Assembly (NCBI GenBank): GCA_942491145.1 | Contig: CALOBC010000045.1 | Span: 1 to 64,000, forward strand | Length of the DNA: 64,000 nucleotides | Direction: 5' to 3' | Source: CAXQUZ01 sp942491145 | GTDB taxonomy: Bacteria; Myxococcota_A; UBA796; UBA2385 | Shown here: piece after piece, positions 35,051 through 43,717 of the stretch | How the letters are laid out: every line of letters starts with the position of its first letter | How positions within the stretch are numbered: position 1 is the first letter of the stretch | Notes under the pieces: model-generated | Database searches by the model: none | Seen by the model: the letters and a program-made list of their open reading frames with translations, nothing else | What the model was told of the DNA's origin: nothing | Translations under genes and position numbers: made by a program

Positions 35051-35935
35051 ATGCCCAGCTTGAGCGACATCCGTGACCGCATCAAGACGGTCCAGAACAC
35101 TCGCCAGATCACGCGCGCCATGAAGCTCGTGGCTGGCGCCAAGCTCAACAAGGCGACCAGCGCCGCACTCGCCGCCCAGCCTTTCCAGCGCACGCTGGAT
35201 CGGGTCATTCGGCGGGTCGTGGGCGCGGTGGGAGAAGACTTCACCCACCCGCTGCTGAGTCAGCCCGACAATGACGACGTTGTCTATGTTGTGGCCCTGA
35301 GTGCCGATCGTGGCCTCTGCGGCAACTTCAACTCGATGTCGACCAAGTCCGCCGAAGCCGAGTGCCTCAGGCACCAGCGCGCAGGCAAGACCGTCAAGGT
35401 CATTGCCTACGGCAAGAAGGTGCGAGTGCACCTCGTGAAGCGTGGATTTGACGTCATTGGCGGCGAGCAGGACCTGGACCCCCGCGAGTACACGCGGGTC
35501 TCTGAGGAGCTTGCGCTGCGCTTGGTGTCGGACATGGAGAAGCACGAGTTCTCCGCGTGTGTGCTGGTCTACAACCAGTACAAGTCCATCATGGTGCAGG
35601 AGCCCTCGGCCAAGCAGATCCTGCCCATGGAGCTGACGGCCCCCGAGCCGGTGCCTGGCGAGGCGGATGCCGCGCTGGACTACCTGTTCGAGCCCGACGG
35701 CGGCGCGATCCTGGCGCAGCTCCTGCCCCAGTACCTGCGCATCCAGCTCTTCCAGGCATTCCTGGAGACCCAGGCTGGTGAGCAGGCCAAGCGCATGACC
35801 GCGATGGATGCAGCGACCCGCAACGCGACCGAGCTGATCGACTCGCTGCGGCTCACCTACAACCGCGCCCGTCAGGCTTACATCACCAAGGAACTCATCG
35901 AGATCGTCAGCGGCGCAGAAGCGCTGAACGGCTGA
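35051..35935 (+). CDS. atpG: ATP synthase F1 subunit gamma
   Basis: 294 residues. The N-terminal helix SLSDIRDRIKTVQNTRQIT and MKLVAGAKLNKA, the Rossmann core with ALSADRGLCGNFN, and the C-terminal helix with NATELIDSLRLTYNRARQA are all diagnostic of gamma, the rotating central shaft. Start ATG 35051 follows GGAG at normal spacing. Intact. Confidence 0.97.
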   Translation: MPSLSDIRDRIKTVQNTRQITRAMKLVAGAKLNKATSAALAAQPFQRTLDRVIRRVVGAVGEDFTHPLLSQPDNDDVVYVVALSADRGLCGNFNSMSTKSAEAECLRHQRAGKTVKVIAYGKKVRVHLVKRGFDVIGGEQDLDPREYTRVSEELALRLVSDMEKHEFSACVLVYNQYKSIMVQEPSAKQILPMELTAPEPVPGEADAALDYLFEPDGGAILAQLLPQYLRIQLFQAFLETQAGEQAKRMTAMDAATRNATELIDSLRLTYNRARQAYITKELIEIVSGAEALNG

Positions 35936-36025
35936 GTTCCCCTTCCGTGGCAAGGGCCTTGTCGGTCCGGCCACGGCCATCGCTTTTTTCCGCATCTTCG
36001 CTATTCCGCAGCATCAGGAGCCCCC

Positions 36026-37519
36026 ATGAGCACCAGCTACGGCAAGGTCATCCAGGTCACCGGGCCCGTCGTCGACGTCGAGTTCCCCCCGGGTCGCCTC
36101 CCGAACATCCTGTCGGCACTCAAGCTGACCAACCCGTCGATCAACGACCAGGACGACAACCTCACCCTCGAGGTCGCCCAGCACCTCGGTGAGAACACCG
36201 TCCGCGCCATCTCGATGGACGCCACCGACGGCCTCATCCGTGGCCAGCAGGTCAAGGACACGGGCCTGCCCATCGCCATGCCGGTGGGTCCCGAGGTGCT
36301 GGGTCGCATCATGAATGTGACCGGCGACGCCATCGACGAGATGGGTCCCATCGGCGCCAAGCGCACCTCGCCCATCCACCGCGACCCGCCGGTCTTCACC
36401 GAGCAGTCGACTTCGGTTGAGATGTTCGAGACGGGCATCAAGGTCATCGACTTGCTCGCGCCCTACGCGCGGGGTGGAAAGGTCGGCCTGTTCGGTGGTG
36501 CCGGTGTCGGCAAGACCGTGCTCATCATGGAGCTCATCAACAACGTCGGTCTGAAGCACGGTGGTTTCTCCGTGCTCTGCGGCGTCGGTGAGCGCACTCG
36601 TGAGGGCAACGACCTCTGGTTCGAGATGATGGAAGCCGGCGTCATCAACGCCGAGAAGGACGAGCACGGGCACCTCAAGCTCGGCGACAATGGCCTGCCC
36701 ATCGTCCATTCCGAAGGCTCCAAAGTTGCACTGGTCTATGGCCAGATGAACGAGCCCCCCGGTGCACGTGCCCGCGTCGCACTGTCCGGCCTCACCATCG
36801 CTGAGTACTTCCGCGATGAGTCCGGCCAGGACGTCATGGTGTTCATCGACAACATCTTCCGCTTCACCCAGGCGGGTTCCGAGGTCTCGGCACTGCTGGG
36901 CCGCATCCCGAGCGCCGTCGGCTACCAGCCCACGCTGTCGACCGAGATGGGCGCCATGCAGGAGCGGATCACGACGACCAACAAGGGGTCGATCACGTCG
37001 GTCCAGGCCGTCTACGTTCCCGCGGACGACCTCACCGACCCGGCGCCGGCGACCACCTTCGCCCACCTTGACGCAACGACGGTGCTCAACCGCTCCATCG
37101 CCGCCAAGGGCATCTACCCGGCCGTGGATCCCCTCGACTCGTCGAGCCGCATCCTCGAGCCCGGCGTGGTCGGTGCGAACCACTACGCGGTGGCCCGTGC
37201 GGTGCAGCAGATCCTCCAGAAGTACAAGGACCTGCAGGACATCATCGCCATCCTGGGCATGGACGAGCTCTCCGATGAGGACCAGCTGGTTGTGGCCCGG
37301 GCCCGGAAGATCGAGAAGTTCCTGAGCCAGCCTTTCTTCGTCGCTGAGCAGTTCACCGGCATGAAGGGCAAGTACGTGAGCAAGGAAGACACGGTCCGGT
37401 CCTTCGCCGAGATTCTGGACGGCAAGTACGACAACCTCCCCGAGCAGGCCTTCTACTTGAAGGGCTCCATCGACGAGGTGGTCGAAGCCGCTCGCGAGCT
37501 CGCCGCCCAGGAGGGCTGA
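36026..37519 (+). CDS. atpD: ATP synthase F1 subunit beta
   Basis: 497 residues, slightly longer than most (about 460-480). Walker A GGAGVGKT (157-164), catalytic Glu in CGVGERTREGND, and MVFIDNIFRFTQAGSEVSA (Walker B region). It holds the three catalytic sites that make ATP. A ten-residue insertion-like stretch NAEKDEHGHLKLGDNGLP separates the Glu helix from GSKVALVYGQMNEPPGAR and probably explains the extra length. Start ATG 36026 follows AGGAG. Confidence 0.98.
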   Translation: MSTSYGKVIQVTGPVVDVEFPPGRLPNILSALKLTNPSINDQDDNLTLEVAQHLGENTVRAISMDATDGLIRGQQVKDTGLPIAMPVGPEVLGRIMNVTGDAIDEMGPIGAKRTSPIHRDPPVFTEQSTSVEMFETGIKVIDLLAPYARGGKVGLFGGAGVGKTVLIMELINNVGLKHGGFSVLCGVGERTREGNDLWFEMMEAGVINAEKDEHGHLKLGDNGLPIVHSEGSKVALVYGQMNEPPGARARVALSGLTIAEYFRDESGQDVMVFIDNIFRFTQAGSEVSALLGRIPSAVGYQPTLSTEMGAMQERITTTNKGSITSVQAVYVPADDLTDPAPATTFAHLDATTVLNRSIAAKGIYPAVDPLDSSSRILEPGVVGANHYAVARAVQQILQKYKDLQDIIAILGMDELSDEDQLVVARARKIEKFLSQPFFVAEQFTGMKGKYVSKEDTVRSFAEILDGKYDNLPEQAFYLKGSIDEVVEAARELAAQEG

Positions 37520-37522
37520 GTC

Positions 37523-37912
37523 ATGGCCCTCACAGTCGAGATCGTCACCCCGGCCTCGTCCGCGTGGAAGGGCGAAGCCATCGAGGTGCTGGCACCCGGC
37601 ATTCTCGGCGAGTTCGGTGTGCTTCCCCAGCATGCCCACTTGCTGTCCGCCACCCGTGCCGGCGTTGTGCTGGTCACCCACGCGGGTGGCAAGGAGCGCT
37701 TCATCGTCGGTCCCGGCTTTGCCGAGGTCGGTCCCGGTGAGGTCACCCTGCTCGTGGACGTCTGCATGAAGGCCGAAGCGGTCGACAAGACGGCTGCTGC
37801 TGAGGCGCTGGCCGCGGCCGAGACGGTTCTGGCGGCGGGCACCCCGGGCTCGGTGGAGTGGTTGACGGCCAAGACCAAGGCCGAGTACGCCACGGCACAG
37901 CTCGACGCCTGA
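37523..37912 (+). CDS. atpC: ATP synthase F1 subunit epsilon
   Basis: 129 residues, beginning ALTVEIVTPASSAWKGEA three bases after atpD ends. The N-terminal beta-sandwich has LGEFGVLPQHAHLLSA, the typical signature, and the C-terminal part is a helical hairpin that can inhibit ATP hydrolysis. Last gene of the operon; an intrinsic terminator follows 22 bp later. Confidence 0.93.
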   Translation: MALTVEIVTPASSAWKGEAIEVLAPGILGEFGVLPQHAHLLSATRAGVVLVTHAGGKERFIVGPGFAEVGPGEVTLLVDVCMKAEAVDKTAAAEALAAAETVLAAGTPGSVEWLTAKTKAEYATAQLDA

Positions 37913-37933
37913 GGCTCCCTTCGCCTCCCCCAC

Positions 37934-37969
37934 AAAACCCCACCGCTCACCTGGTGGGGTTTTGTTGTT
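37934..37969 (+). terminator. rho-independent terminator of the atp operon
   Basis: AAAACCCCACC (37934-37944) pairs perfectly with GGTGGGGTTTT (37953-37963) around an 8-base loop, and the transcript ends in TTTTGTTGTT. It is the strongest terminator seen in the window. Confidence 0.9.
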
Positions 37970-38067
37970 CTCCAGGACCTGTCACGTAGCGGTTTCGAAG
38001 GCCGGATTGCCGGAGCTGGGCGGCATGGCTAGCACGGGCGGCGCGCGCAAGTCCCCCCGGAGTCCCA

Positions 38068-38988
38068 GTGCAGTCGATCCTCAAGCAAGTCGCGGACAAC
38101 CCGCAGTTCCAGCAATTCATCACCGCGGTGATCCTGTTGGCTGGCGTGGTGGTCGGCATCGAGACCTACCAGAGCGTGGCGGACGTCTACGGCACCATCC
38201 TCCACATCATCAATTCGGCCATCCTGTGGATCTTTGTGGCGGAGGTGGTGGTCAAGGTGGGCGCGGAGGGCAACCGTCCTTGGCGCTACTTCCGCGACCC
38301 CTGGAACGTCTTCGACTTCATCATCGTGGCCGTGTGTTTCTTGCCCATCGACGCCCAGTACGTCGCGGTGCTGCGCTTGGCGCGGTTGCTGCGGGTGCTC
38401 AAGCTGGTGCGGGCCCTGCCGAAGCTACAGATCCTCGTGAGTGCCCTGTTGAAGAGCATTCCCAGCATGGTCTATGTGGCCATCTTGCTGGTGCTGCTGT
38501 TCTACGTCTACTCGGTCGCGGCGGTCTTCCTGTTTGGTGCCAACGACCCGGTCCACTTCTCGAACTTGCCCCTGGCGATGCTGTCGCTGTTCCGGGTGGT
38601 CACCGGCGAGGACTGGACGGATCTGATGTACATCGCGATGTACGGCTGCGACAACTACGGCTACGGCGGCATTGAGGCCCAGTGTGTGGCCCCGAACGCC
38701 CTGCCGGTGTTTGGTGCGTTCTTCTTCGTCAGCTTCATGCTGCTGGGCGCGATGGTCATCCTCAACCTGTTCATCGGCGTCATCATGGGCGGCATGGACG
38801 AAGCTCGGGTCGAGAATGAGCTGATGGAACGTCAAGCCAGGGCAGCAGCGGGCCTGATGCCCACCATGTCCGACGACGTGGGCAAGCTGGTCCAGAAGAT
38901 GTCGGAGCTGCAGGACGAGCTCAAGCAAGTGCAGCTGCGGCTGGACCTCGAAGCCCTGCGCAAGCTCGAAGAGGCCAGCGCGCGGTAG
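38068..38988 (+). CDS. voltage-gated cation channel (ion transport protein family)
   Basis: 306 residues starting at GTG 38068 behind CCGGAG. Six membrane segments: S1 about 17-36, S2 45-63, S3 78-92, the arginine-bearing S4 VLRLARLLRVLKLVRALPK, S5 136-158 and S6 about 225-248. The pore loop reads FRVVTGEDWTDLMY. The C-terminal tail (KLVQKMSELQDELKQVQLRL) is a coiled coil, the tetramer clamp of bacterial NaChBac-like channels. The filter TGEDW is not the usual bacterial TLESW/TLSSW and resembles eukaryotic Ca-channel domain II. It follows the atp terminator and is convergent, 1 bp apart, with the sulfatase-TPR gene. Confidence 0.88.
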   Translation: MQSILKQVADNPQFQQFITAVILLAGVVVGIETYQSVADVYGTILHIINSAILWIFVAEVVVKVGAEGNRPWRYFRDPWNVFDFIIVAVCFLPIDAQYVAVLRLARLLRVLKLVRALPKLQILVSALLKSIPSMVYVAILLVLLFYVYSVAAVFLFGANDPVHFSNLPLAMLSLFRVVTGEDWTDLMYIAMYGCDNYGYGGIEAQCVAPNALPVFGAFFFVSFMLLGAMVILNLFIGVIMGGMDEARVENELMERQARAAAGLMPTMSDDVGKLVQKMSELQDELKQVQLRLDLEALRKLEEASAR

Positions 38989-38989
38989 G

Positions 38990-41131
38990 TCAGCGCCGCT
39001 TGCTCTCGCAGGCGGCCATCGCTTCTTGGACCTTGGGATCGGCCGCGCCCCCCCGGCGGGCCACGTTCACGAGGAAGGACCACGCTTCCGGGCACCGGTC
39101 GGCCTTGTAGAGCATCCAGCCCGCCATCGCCCAGGGGCGCAGGTCGCCGGTGTTGGCGCGGGTGGCCAGCTCGTAGGCCTTCTTGGCGGCGTCGATGTTG
39201 CCGGCGCGCTCGTGGGCCACACCCATCCACAAGTCGATGTCGTTGGCCACCGAGCCGTGGCGCCGGGCCTCTTGGAGGTGGTGGACGGCCTCGGCGGGGG
39301 CGCCCGTCTGGGCTTGGGCCAGGGCGATCAGGTAGTGCAGGTTGGGGTCGTCGGGGGTCTGCTCCAGTCCTGCGAGGCCGACGGCGATCATCTCATCCGG
39401 CTCTTCCCGGGTGGCCCGGGCGGCCATCTCGAGTCGGTAGGCGCGGCCGTCCTTGGGGTTCAGCGTCCGCAAGTGGGCCGCGTGCACGAGGGTGGTGTCG
39501 GTGTCGCCGGCTTCCAGAGCGAGGGCCGCGGCGTTGGCCAGGGCGGTCGGGTGGTCCGGCCAGCGCTGGAGAACCGACTCGGTCTGGGCGCGGGCGCCGG
39601 TGCTGTCGCCGCTCGCCACCATCGCCAGCGACAGGGAGATCCGGGCGTCGACCATGTCGGGGTGCTTGTCGACAATGGCTTGCAGCACGGCCGTTCGGGC
39701 CACGGGGTCGGCCAATGCCTCGGCGGCTTGCAGGGCCGAGAGCACCGGCAGCGCTTCCCGAGGGTCCACGAGGACTTCAGGGGCAGGCACACTGCGGGTC
39801 AGGTAGCCCAAGGCTTCGAGGGCCTGGGCAGTCTCGGCGTCGATGGGGCCCGGGCTCGGCGGGGTGGCGGCACGCAGGGATGCGAGCGCCTTCAGCAAGG
39901 ACTCGGGCGCATCCACAAGGGTCTGGCCATCGGGATCATCAATGAAGCGGTAGGCCCGCTCCGCCACGGCCGCTTCGAGCCGGTGCTGGGCGTCCTGGGC
40001 CATGGTCATGGGGGACAGTCCATAGTGAAAATAGGGGAACCAGCTCTCGGCCACTACGATGGAGCGGGCGAGCTCGGTGCTGCCCTCGACCTGGGCCCGC
40101 AGCGACACCCCGTCGATGTTCGGCAGGGGCACGCCGGCCCAGTCGGCCACGGTGGCGGCGACGTCCACACCACTGGCGGGACCCTCGATCACCCGCGCGG
40201 CCCGGGGGGCGTCGGGCACCGGTGTGAGATCCAGCTTGGGGTCTGTCCCGTCGGGGCGCTCAAATGCCGACAAGCCCGGTCGGGCGGGGGGCTCGGCGGT
40301 GCCCTTCAGCCCACCGGGGGGCCGCACAATGAAGGGCACCCGCGTCGCATCCCGGGACAGCAGCAGGCCGTGCTCCCGCTCGCCGTGGCCCCACAGCCCC
40401 TCGCCGTGGTCCGACGTCAGCACGATGAGGGTGTTGTCGCCCACCTCGTCGAGAATGCGCCCCAGCAGGCCATCGGCGTAGGCCACTTCCCCGCGGTAGG
40501 GGTCCCCATCCCAGCCCCGGTGGGCCACCCAAGGCGTGTGGGGGTCGTACAGGTGCACCCACGCAAAGCGGGGCTTTTGGGGGTCCGCCCGCTTGCCGGC
40601 TCTCCACCAGGCCACCGCCCCGTTCACGACCTCGGCCGACGGCAGCTCCACTTCACCGAAAGCAGCCACCTGGCCCACATCTTGGGGGTGGAAGGGGTCG
40701 CGGTATTCGTCGAAGCCTTGGTCCAGTCCCCAGGCGCCGTCGAGCACATAGGCGCTCACAAACGCGCCCGTGGCATAGCCGCCGCCGTGCAGCGCTTCGG
40801 CCAGCGTGGTCGTGTCCTCCGCCAGCCGGAAGCCGCCATTGTCCCGCAGCCCGTGCTTGTCGGGCATCAGGCCCGTCAGGATGCTCGCGTGGGAGGGCAA
40901 CGTCAGCGGGGTCACGGCGTGGGCTTCTCGCACCAGCGCGCCCGTCGCCGCCAGCCGGTCGATGTGGGGCGTCTTCGCGAGGGGGTCGCCATACGCCCCC
41001 ACCCGGTCAGCGCGCAGCGTGTCGATGGTCACCAGCAGGATGTCCGGACCACGCGCGGTGACCGGCGGCGCGGGCACCTGCGTCACATCGGGCTCGCACG
41101 CCATCACCAGCAGCCACAGCAGCATCGGCAC
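38990..41131 (-). CDS. lipoprotein: sulfatase-fold hydrolase with C-terminal TPR repeats
   Basis: 713 residues; lipobox LVMAC (Cys12). The catalytic domain starts ILLVTIDTLRADRVGAYG (metal Asp37) and the nucleophile region is TPLTLPSHASILTG, with Thr77 where sulfatases need Cys or Ser; metal residues LTSDHGEGLWGHGE follow. From about residue 450 the protein is a run of TPR-like helices (ISLSLAMVASGDSTGARAQ, LHYLIALAQAQTGAPAEAVH). It should be anchored facing the periplasm and acts on phosphate or sulfate esters; the TPR part may bind a partner. Related in architecture to the protein at 11282-12691 but not adjacent to it. Confidence 0.8.
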   Translation of the reverse strand: MPMLLWLLVMACEPDVTQVPAPPVTARGPDILLVTIDTLRADRVGAYGDPLAKTPHIDRLAATGALVREAHAVTPLTLPSHASILTGLMPDKHGLRDNGGFRLAEDTTTLAEALHGGGYATGAFVSAYVLDGAWGLDQGFDEYRDPFHPQDVGQVAAFGEVELPSAEVVNGAVAWWRAGKRADPQKPRFAWVHLYDPHTPWVAHRGWDGDPYRGEVAYADGLLGRILDEVGDNTLIVLTSDHGEGLWGHGEREHGLLLSRDATRVPFIVRPPGGLKGTAEPPARPGLSAFERPDGTDPKLDLTPVPDAPRAARVIEGPASGVDVAATVADWAGVPLPNIDGVSLRAQVEGSTELARSIVVAESWFPYFHYGLSPMTMAQDAQHRLEAAVAERAYRFIDDPDGQTLVDAPESLLKALASLRAATPPSPGPIDAETAQALEALGYLTRSVPAPEVLVDPREALPVLSALQAAEALADPVARTAVLQAIVDKHPDMVDARISLSLAMVASGDSTGARAQTESVLQRWPDHPTALANAAALALEAGDTDTTLVHAAHLRTLNPKDGRAYRLEMAARATREEPDEMIAVGLAGLEQTPDDPNLHYLIALAQAQTGAPAEAVHHLQEARRHGSVANDIDLWMGVAHERAGNIDAAKKAYELATRANTGDLRPWAMAGWMLYKADRCPEAWSFLVNVARRGGAADPKVQEAMAACESKRR

Positions 41132-41155
41132 CTCCGTGGGGCCCCTCGTATCGGG

Positions 41156-42526
41156 TCAACGAGACCTGCGGGCCGCCAGCGCCTGTCCCTCCGCTGTCCA
41201 CCACTGGCGCAGGGCGGGGGCCTTGGCGCGGATCTGGTCGTGCTGCACCCAGCCCCCGTCGATGCACCCGTCCACCCCGAAGCGCTTGCCCGAGAAGCTG
41301 TCGAGGGCCATGGCGGCCACAAAGCGGATCTGCTCTTCGTCGTGGTCCAGCCAGCGCACCATGTCGGGCATGGCGGCCGCGTGGTTCACATCGGCGAGGC
41401 AGGTCGCGAGCAGCTCCAGCACGTCGGCATTGTCGGCGTTTCGGGCCGCTTGGAGCACCGCATCGGGCGCCTTGAGCCGGTTGATCCGGTCCCGCACGGT
41501 CTCGAATGCGTGGGCTTGTTCCCGGGGCGCCATGGCCCGAAGCTCGCCAAGAATGTCCATCAAAGGGCTGTTCTTGGGGGCCTTGTCCAGCCCGTAGAGC
41601 CGCCGCAAGTCCTGGCAGAGGCCCTCCAGCTCCAGCCGGTCCGCCTTGGCGTTCTGTGCGGTCGCCACGCCGTTCTCGGTGGGCTCGATCCGGATGTCCC
41701 GATCGCCCGCGAACCGCACAGCCAGCCACCACGCTTCCCGGGACCGGCCCTTGTGCTTGCGGATCTCTCCGTCCACGACAATGTCGAGCATGTCGTCGGT
41801 GTCGAAGTGGCGGCGGCGCACAGGGCAGACCTCGATGATGCTGTCGGCAGAGAACTCCACCTTCCATCGGAAGCTCCACAGGAACATGCCGGTCATGAGC
41901 ACCCCGAGGGCCCCCATCACCAGCAGTGCGAGGCCGGCGCCAGCCGCATCCACCCACTCGCCGTGCAGTGCGCTGCGGACCCCCACGGCCCCCGCGCCCA
42001 GCCCCATCACGAGGAATCCCGGCCCGAAGACCAGGGTCATTGCGAGGTTGGTGAGGATGACCTCTTGGCGGGGTCGCCACGTGAACGGCAGGCTCGCCAC
42101 GGTCAGGCCCGCGTGTTCCGGCAGCACCCGCTGAAGCGCCTGGAACAGCTCGGCTTGGGGATCGCGGGTGCCCAGCTTGACGCGGTGGACCCCCGACGCG
42201 GTGTGGAGCAGCACGGCGCTGGCATGCTCGACCCGCTGGATCTCGTGCAAGCCAACGCGGCGGGAGATGAGCGGCAGCCCATACTCGATGTGGTCCGCTG
42301 TGAGCACGGCCCGGCGGAAGGTCTGGACCGCGACGACGAGGGTCAGCAGGTTGAAGACCGCGAGTGTGCCCAGGGCCACCAGCACCCCCGGCTTGGGCCC
42401 CTCCATCACCAGGGCGACCAGTGCCAGGACGTTGAAGCACCCCATGAACAGGGCGCAGAGGCCGATCATGATGCGCACAAAGGGCGGCGGGGCAAACACG
42501 GTGCGCGGGGACGGGGCGGACGGCAT
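41156..42526 (-). CDS. membrane protein with paired helices and PH-like segments
   Basis: 456 residues. Four hydrophobic helices in two pairs (about 18-40, 46-66, 158-180, 190-215), each pair followed by a beta-rich stretch (AVLTADHIEYGLPLISRRVGL; VEFSADSIIEVCPVRRRHF, both shortened) that resembles bacterial PH-like domains. The C-terminal 170 residues are soluble and helical with HEAT-like character (MVRWLDHDEEQIRFVAAMAL). No catalytic motif is recognised. It lies 24 bp before the sulfatase-TPR gene on the same strand and may share its transcript. Confidence 0.55.
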   Translation of the reverse strand: MPSAPSPRTVFAPPPFVRIMIGLCALFMGCFNVLALVALVMEGPKPGVLVALGTLAVFNLLTLVVAVQTFRRAVLTADHIEYGLPLISRRVGLHEIQRVEHASAVLLHTASGVHRVKLGTRDPQAELFQALQRVLPEHAGLTVASLPFTWRPRQEVILTNLAMTLVFGPGFLVMGLGAGAVGVRSALHGEWVDAAGAGLALLVMGALGVLMTGMFLWSFRWKVEFSADSIIEVCPVRRRHFDTDDMLDIVVDGEIRKHKGRSREAWWLAVRFAGDRDIRIEPTENGVATAQNAKADRLELEGLCQDLRRLYGLDKAPKNSPLMDILGELRAMAPREQAHAFETVRDRINRLKAPDAVLQAARNADNADVLELLATCLADVNHAAAMPDMVRWLDHDEEQIRFVAAMALDSFSGKRFGVDGCIDGGWVQHDQIRAKAPALRQWWTAEGQALAARRSR

Positions 42527-42603
42527 CGGGACTCCTGCGGGCCCCCCATCGGACGGGCCGCGGGGTGGATCAAGGGAGCCGGCGCGGGTCGATTACGGGC
42601 CGC

Positions 42604-43533
42604 TCAGCGGCTGGCCTCAAACGGGAAGGACTGGTTCGTGCAGTCGTAGCAGAAGCCGGCGTACAGCTCGGTGAACGTCGCCGTGAACACCCCGCTCATC
42701 TCGGTTGGCGAGTCGAAGGTGCCGACGATGCGGTAGTCCTCGGTGCACGTGCCGGTCAACGTGTTGCTGACCTCAAAGGCGGGGGCGGTGGTGAAGTAGC
42801 CGGTCATGTTGCCGGGCTGGCTGGAGCCCGCGACAATGTTGACCAGCGGGTCACTCTCGGTCACGGCCATCGCCGAGAAGTTGAGGCTGACAAAGCCGCC
42901 GGTGCACGAGTAGAAGATGGGGTCGTCGAGCACCCAGGACCCCGAGTAGTCGATGTCGCACAGCTCATCGATCTCGCCGTTGCAGTCGTCGTCCACGCCG
43001 TTTTCGCAGATCTCCTCGGCGCCCGGGTAGATGTTGCCGTCGTTGTCATCACAGTCGTTGGCACACACCGACACGCCGTCCCCATCGGCATCGCCCTCGT
43101 CGGGGGTCGCGGGGTCACAGTCATCATCGTAGCCATTGCAGGGCTCTTCGACGGCCCCCGGGAAGATGCTGCTGTCGGTGTCATTGCAGTCGGTGCAGTC
43201 GTCGGCCCCGTCGCCGTCGAGGTCGACCAGATCGGGCGTGTCCGGGCTGCAGTCATCGTCGATCCCGTTGCAGCCCACCTCCATCGATCCGGGGCTGATC
43301 AGCGGATCGTTGTCGTTGCAGTCGAGGAACGCGGGGTCGTAGGTCGACTGGCAGTCCGGGTTGGCGGCGTCAAAGTAGCCGTCGCCGTCTCCATCAAAGG
43401 GGCCATCGACGGTGTCTTCGCCTTGCTGCTGAGTGCCGTCGCAGACCGCCTTCTCGGTGACGCCAACGTCGTTGCTGCACCCGCTGGCCAGGGCGCTGAG
43501 CGTCAGCAGGAGTGGGGGGAGTGACCGTCGCAT
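42604..43533 (-). CDS. MopE-like lipoprotein with DxDxDG metal-binding repeats
   Basis: 309 residues; lipobox ALASGC near residue 19. Residues about 45-190 carry repeats of the putative metal-binding type found in MopE-related proteins: DCNDNDPLISPGSMEVGCNG, DGDGADDCTDCND, SSIFPGAVEEPCNGYDDDC, DCDDNDGNIYPGAEE. These likely form Ca- or Cu-binding loops. The C-terminal 110 residues form a compact beta domain with cysteine pairs ending QSFPFEASR. A surface or outer-membrane location is expected. It is a second example of metal-binding-repeat lipoproteins in this window. Confidence 0.82.
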   Translation of the reverse strand: MRRSLPPLLLTLSALASGCSNDVGVTEKAVCDGTQQQGEDTVDGPFDGDGDGYFDAANPDCQSTYDPAFLDCNDNDPLISPGSMEVGCNGIDDDCSPDTPDLVDLDGDGADDCTDCNDTDSSIFPGAVEEPCNGYDDDCDPATPDEGDADGDGVSVCANDCDDNDGNIYPGAEEICENGVDDDCNGEIDELCDIDYSGSWVLDDPIFYSCTGGFVSLNFSAMAVTESDPLVNIVAGSSQPGNMTGYFTTAPAFEVSNTLTGTCTEDYRIVGTFDSPTEMSGVFTATFTELYAGFCYDCTNQSFPFEASR

Positions 43534-43717
43534 GGGGTGCCCGGGAGCGTGGGGTGCCGATGATACCGAAGGGGGCTACGATCTGGGCGGCTTGTGCTGG
43601 GGTTTGGGGCGATTCGGGTCTCGGACGTCGATGGGCATGCTCCCCCAAACGGCAGGCGCAGGCCACGGGCGGGGGGGCCCGGGCCTGCGCAGAGCGCGCG
43701 GTGCTGTGGTGGACCGA

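Noticed and set aside
36014..37933. 639-codon minus-strand frame over atpD/atpC
   Set aside because: Antisense of intact ATP synthase genes.
39026..42649. 1,207-codon open frame opposite the sulfatase-TPR and membrane protein genes
   Set aside because: Lies antisense to two genes with clear motifs; composition is the usual shadow of GC-rich third positions, with no start signal or domain.
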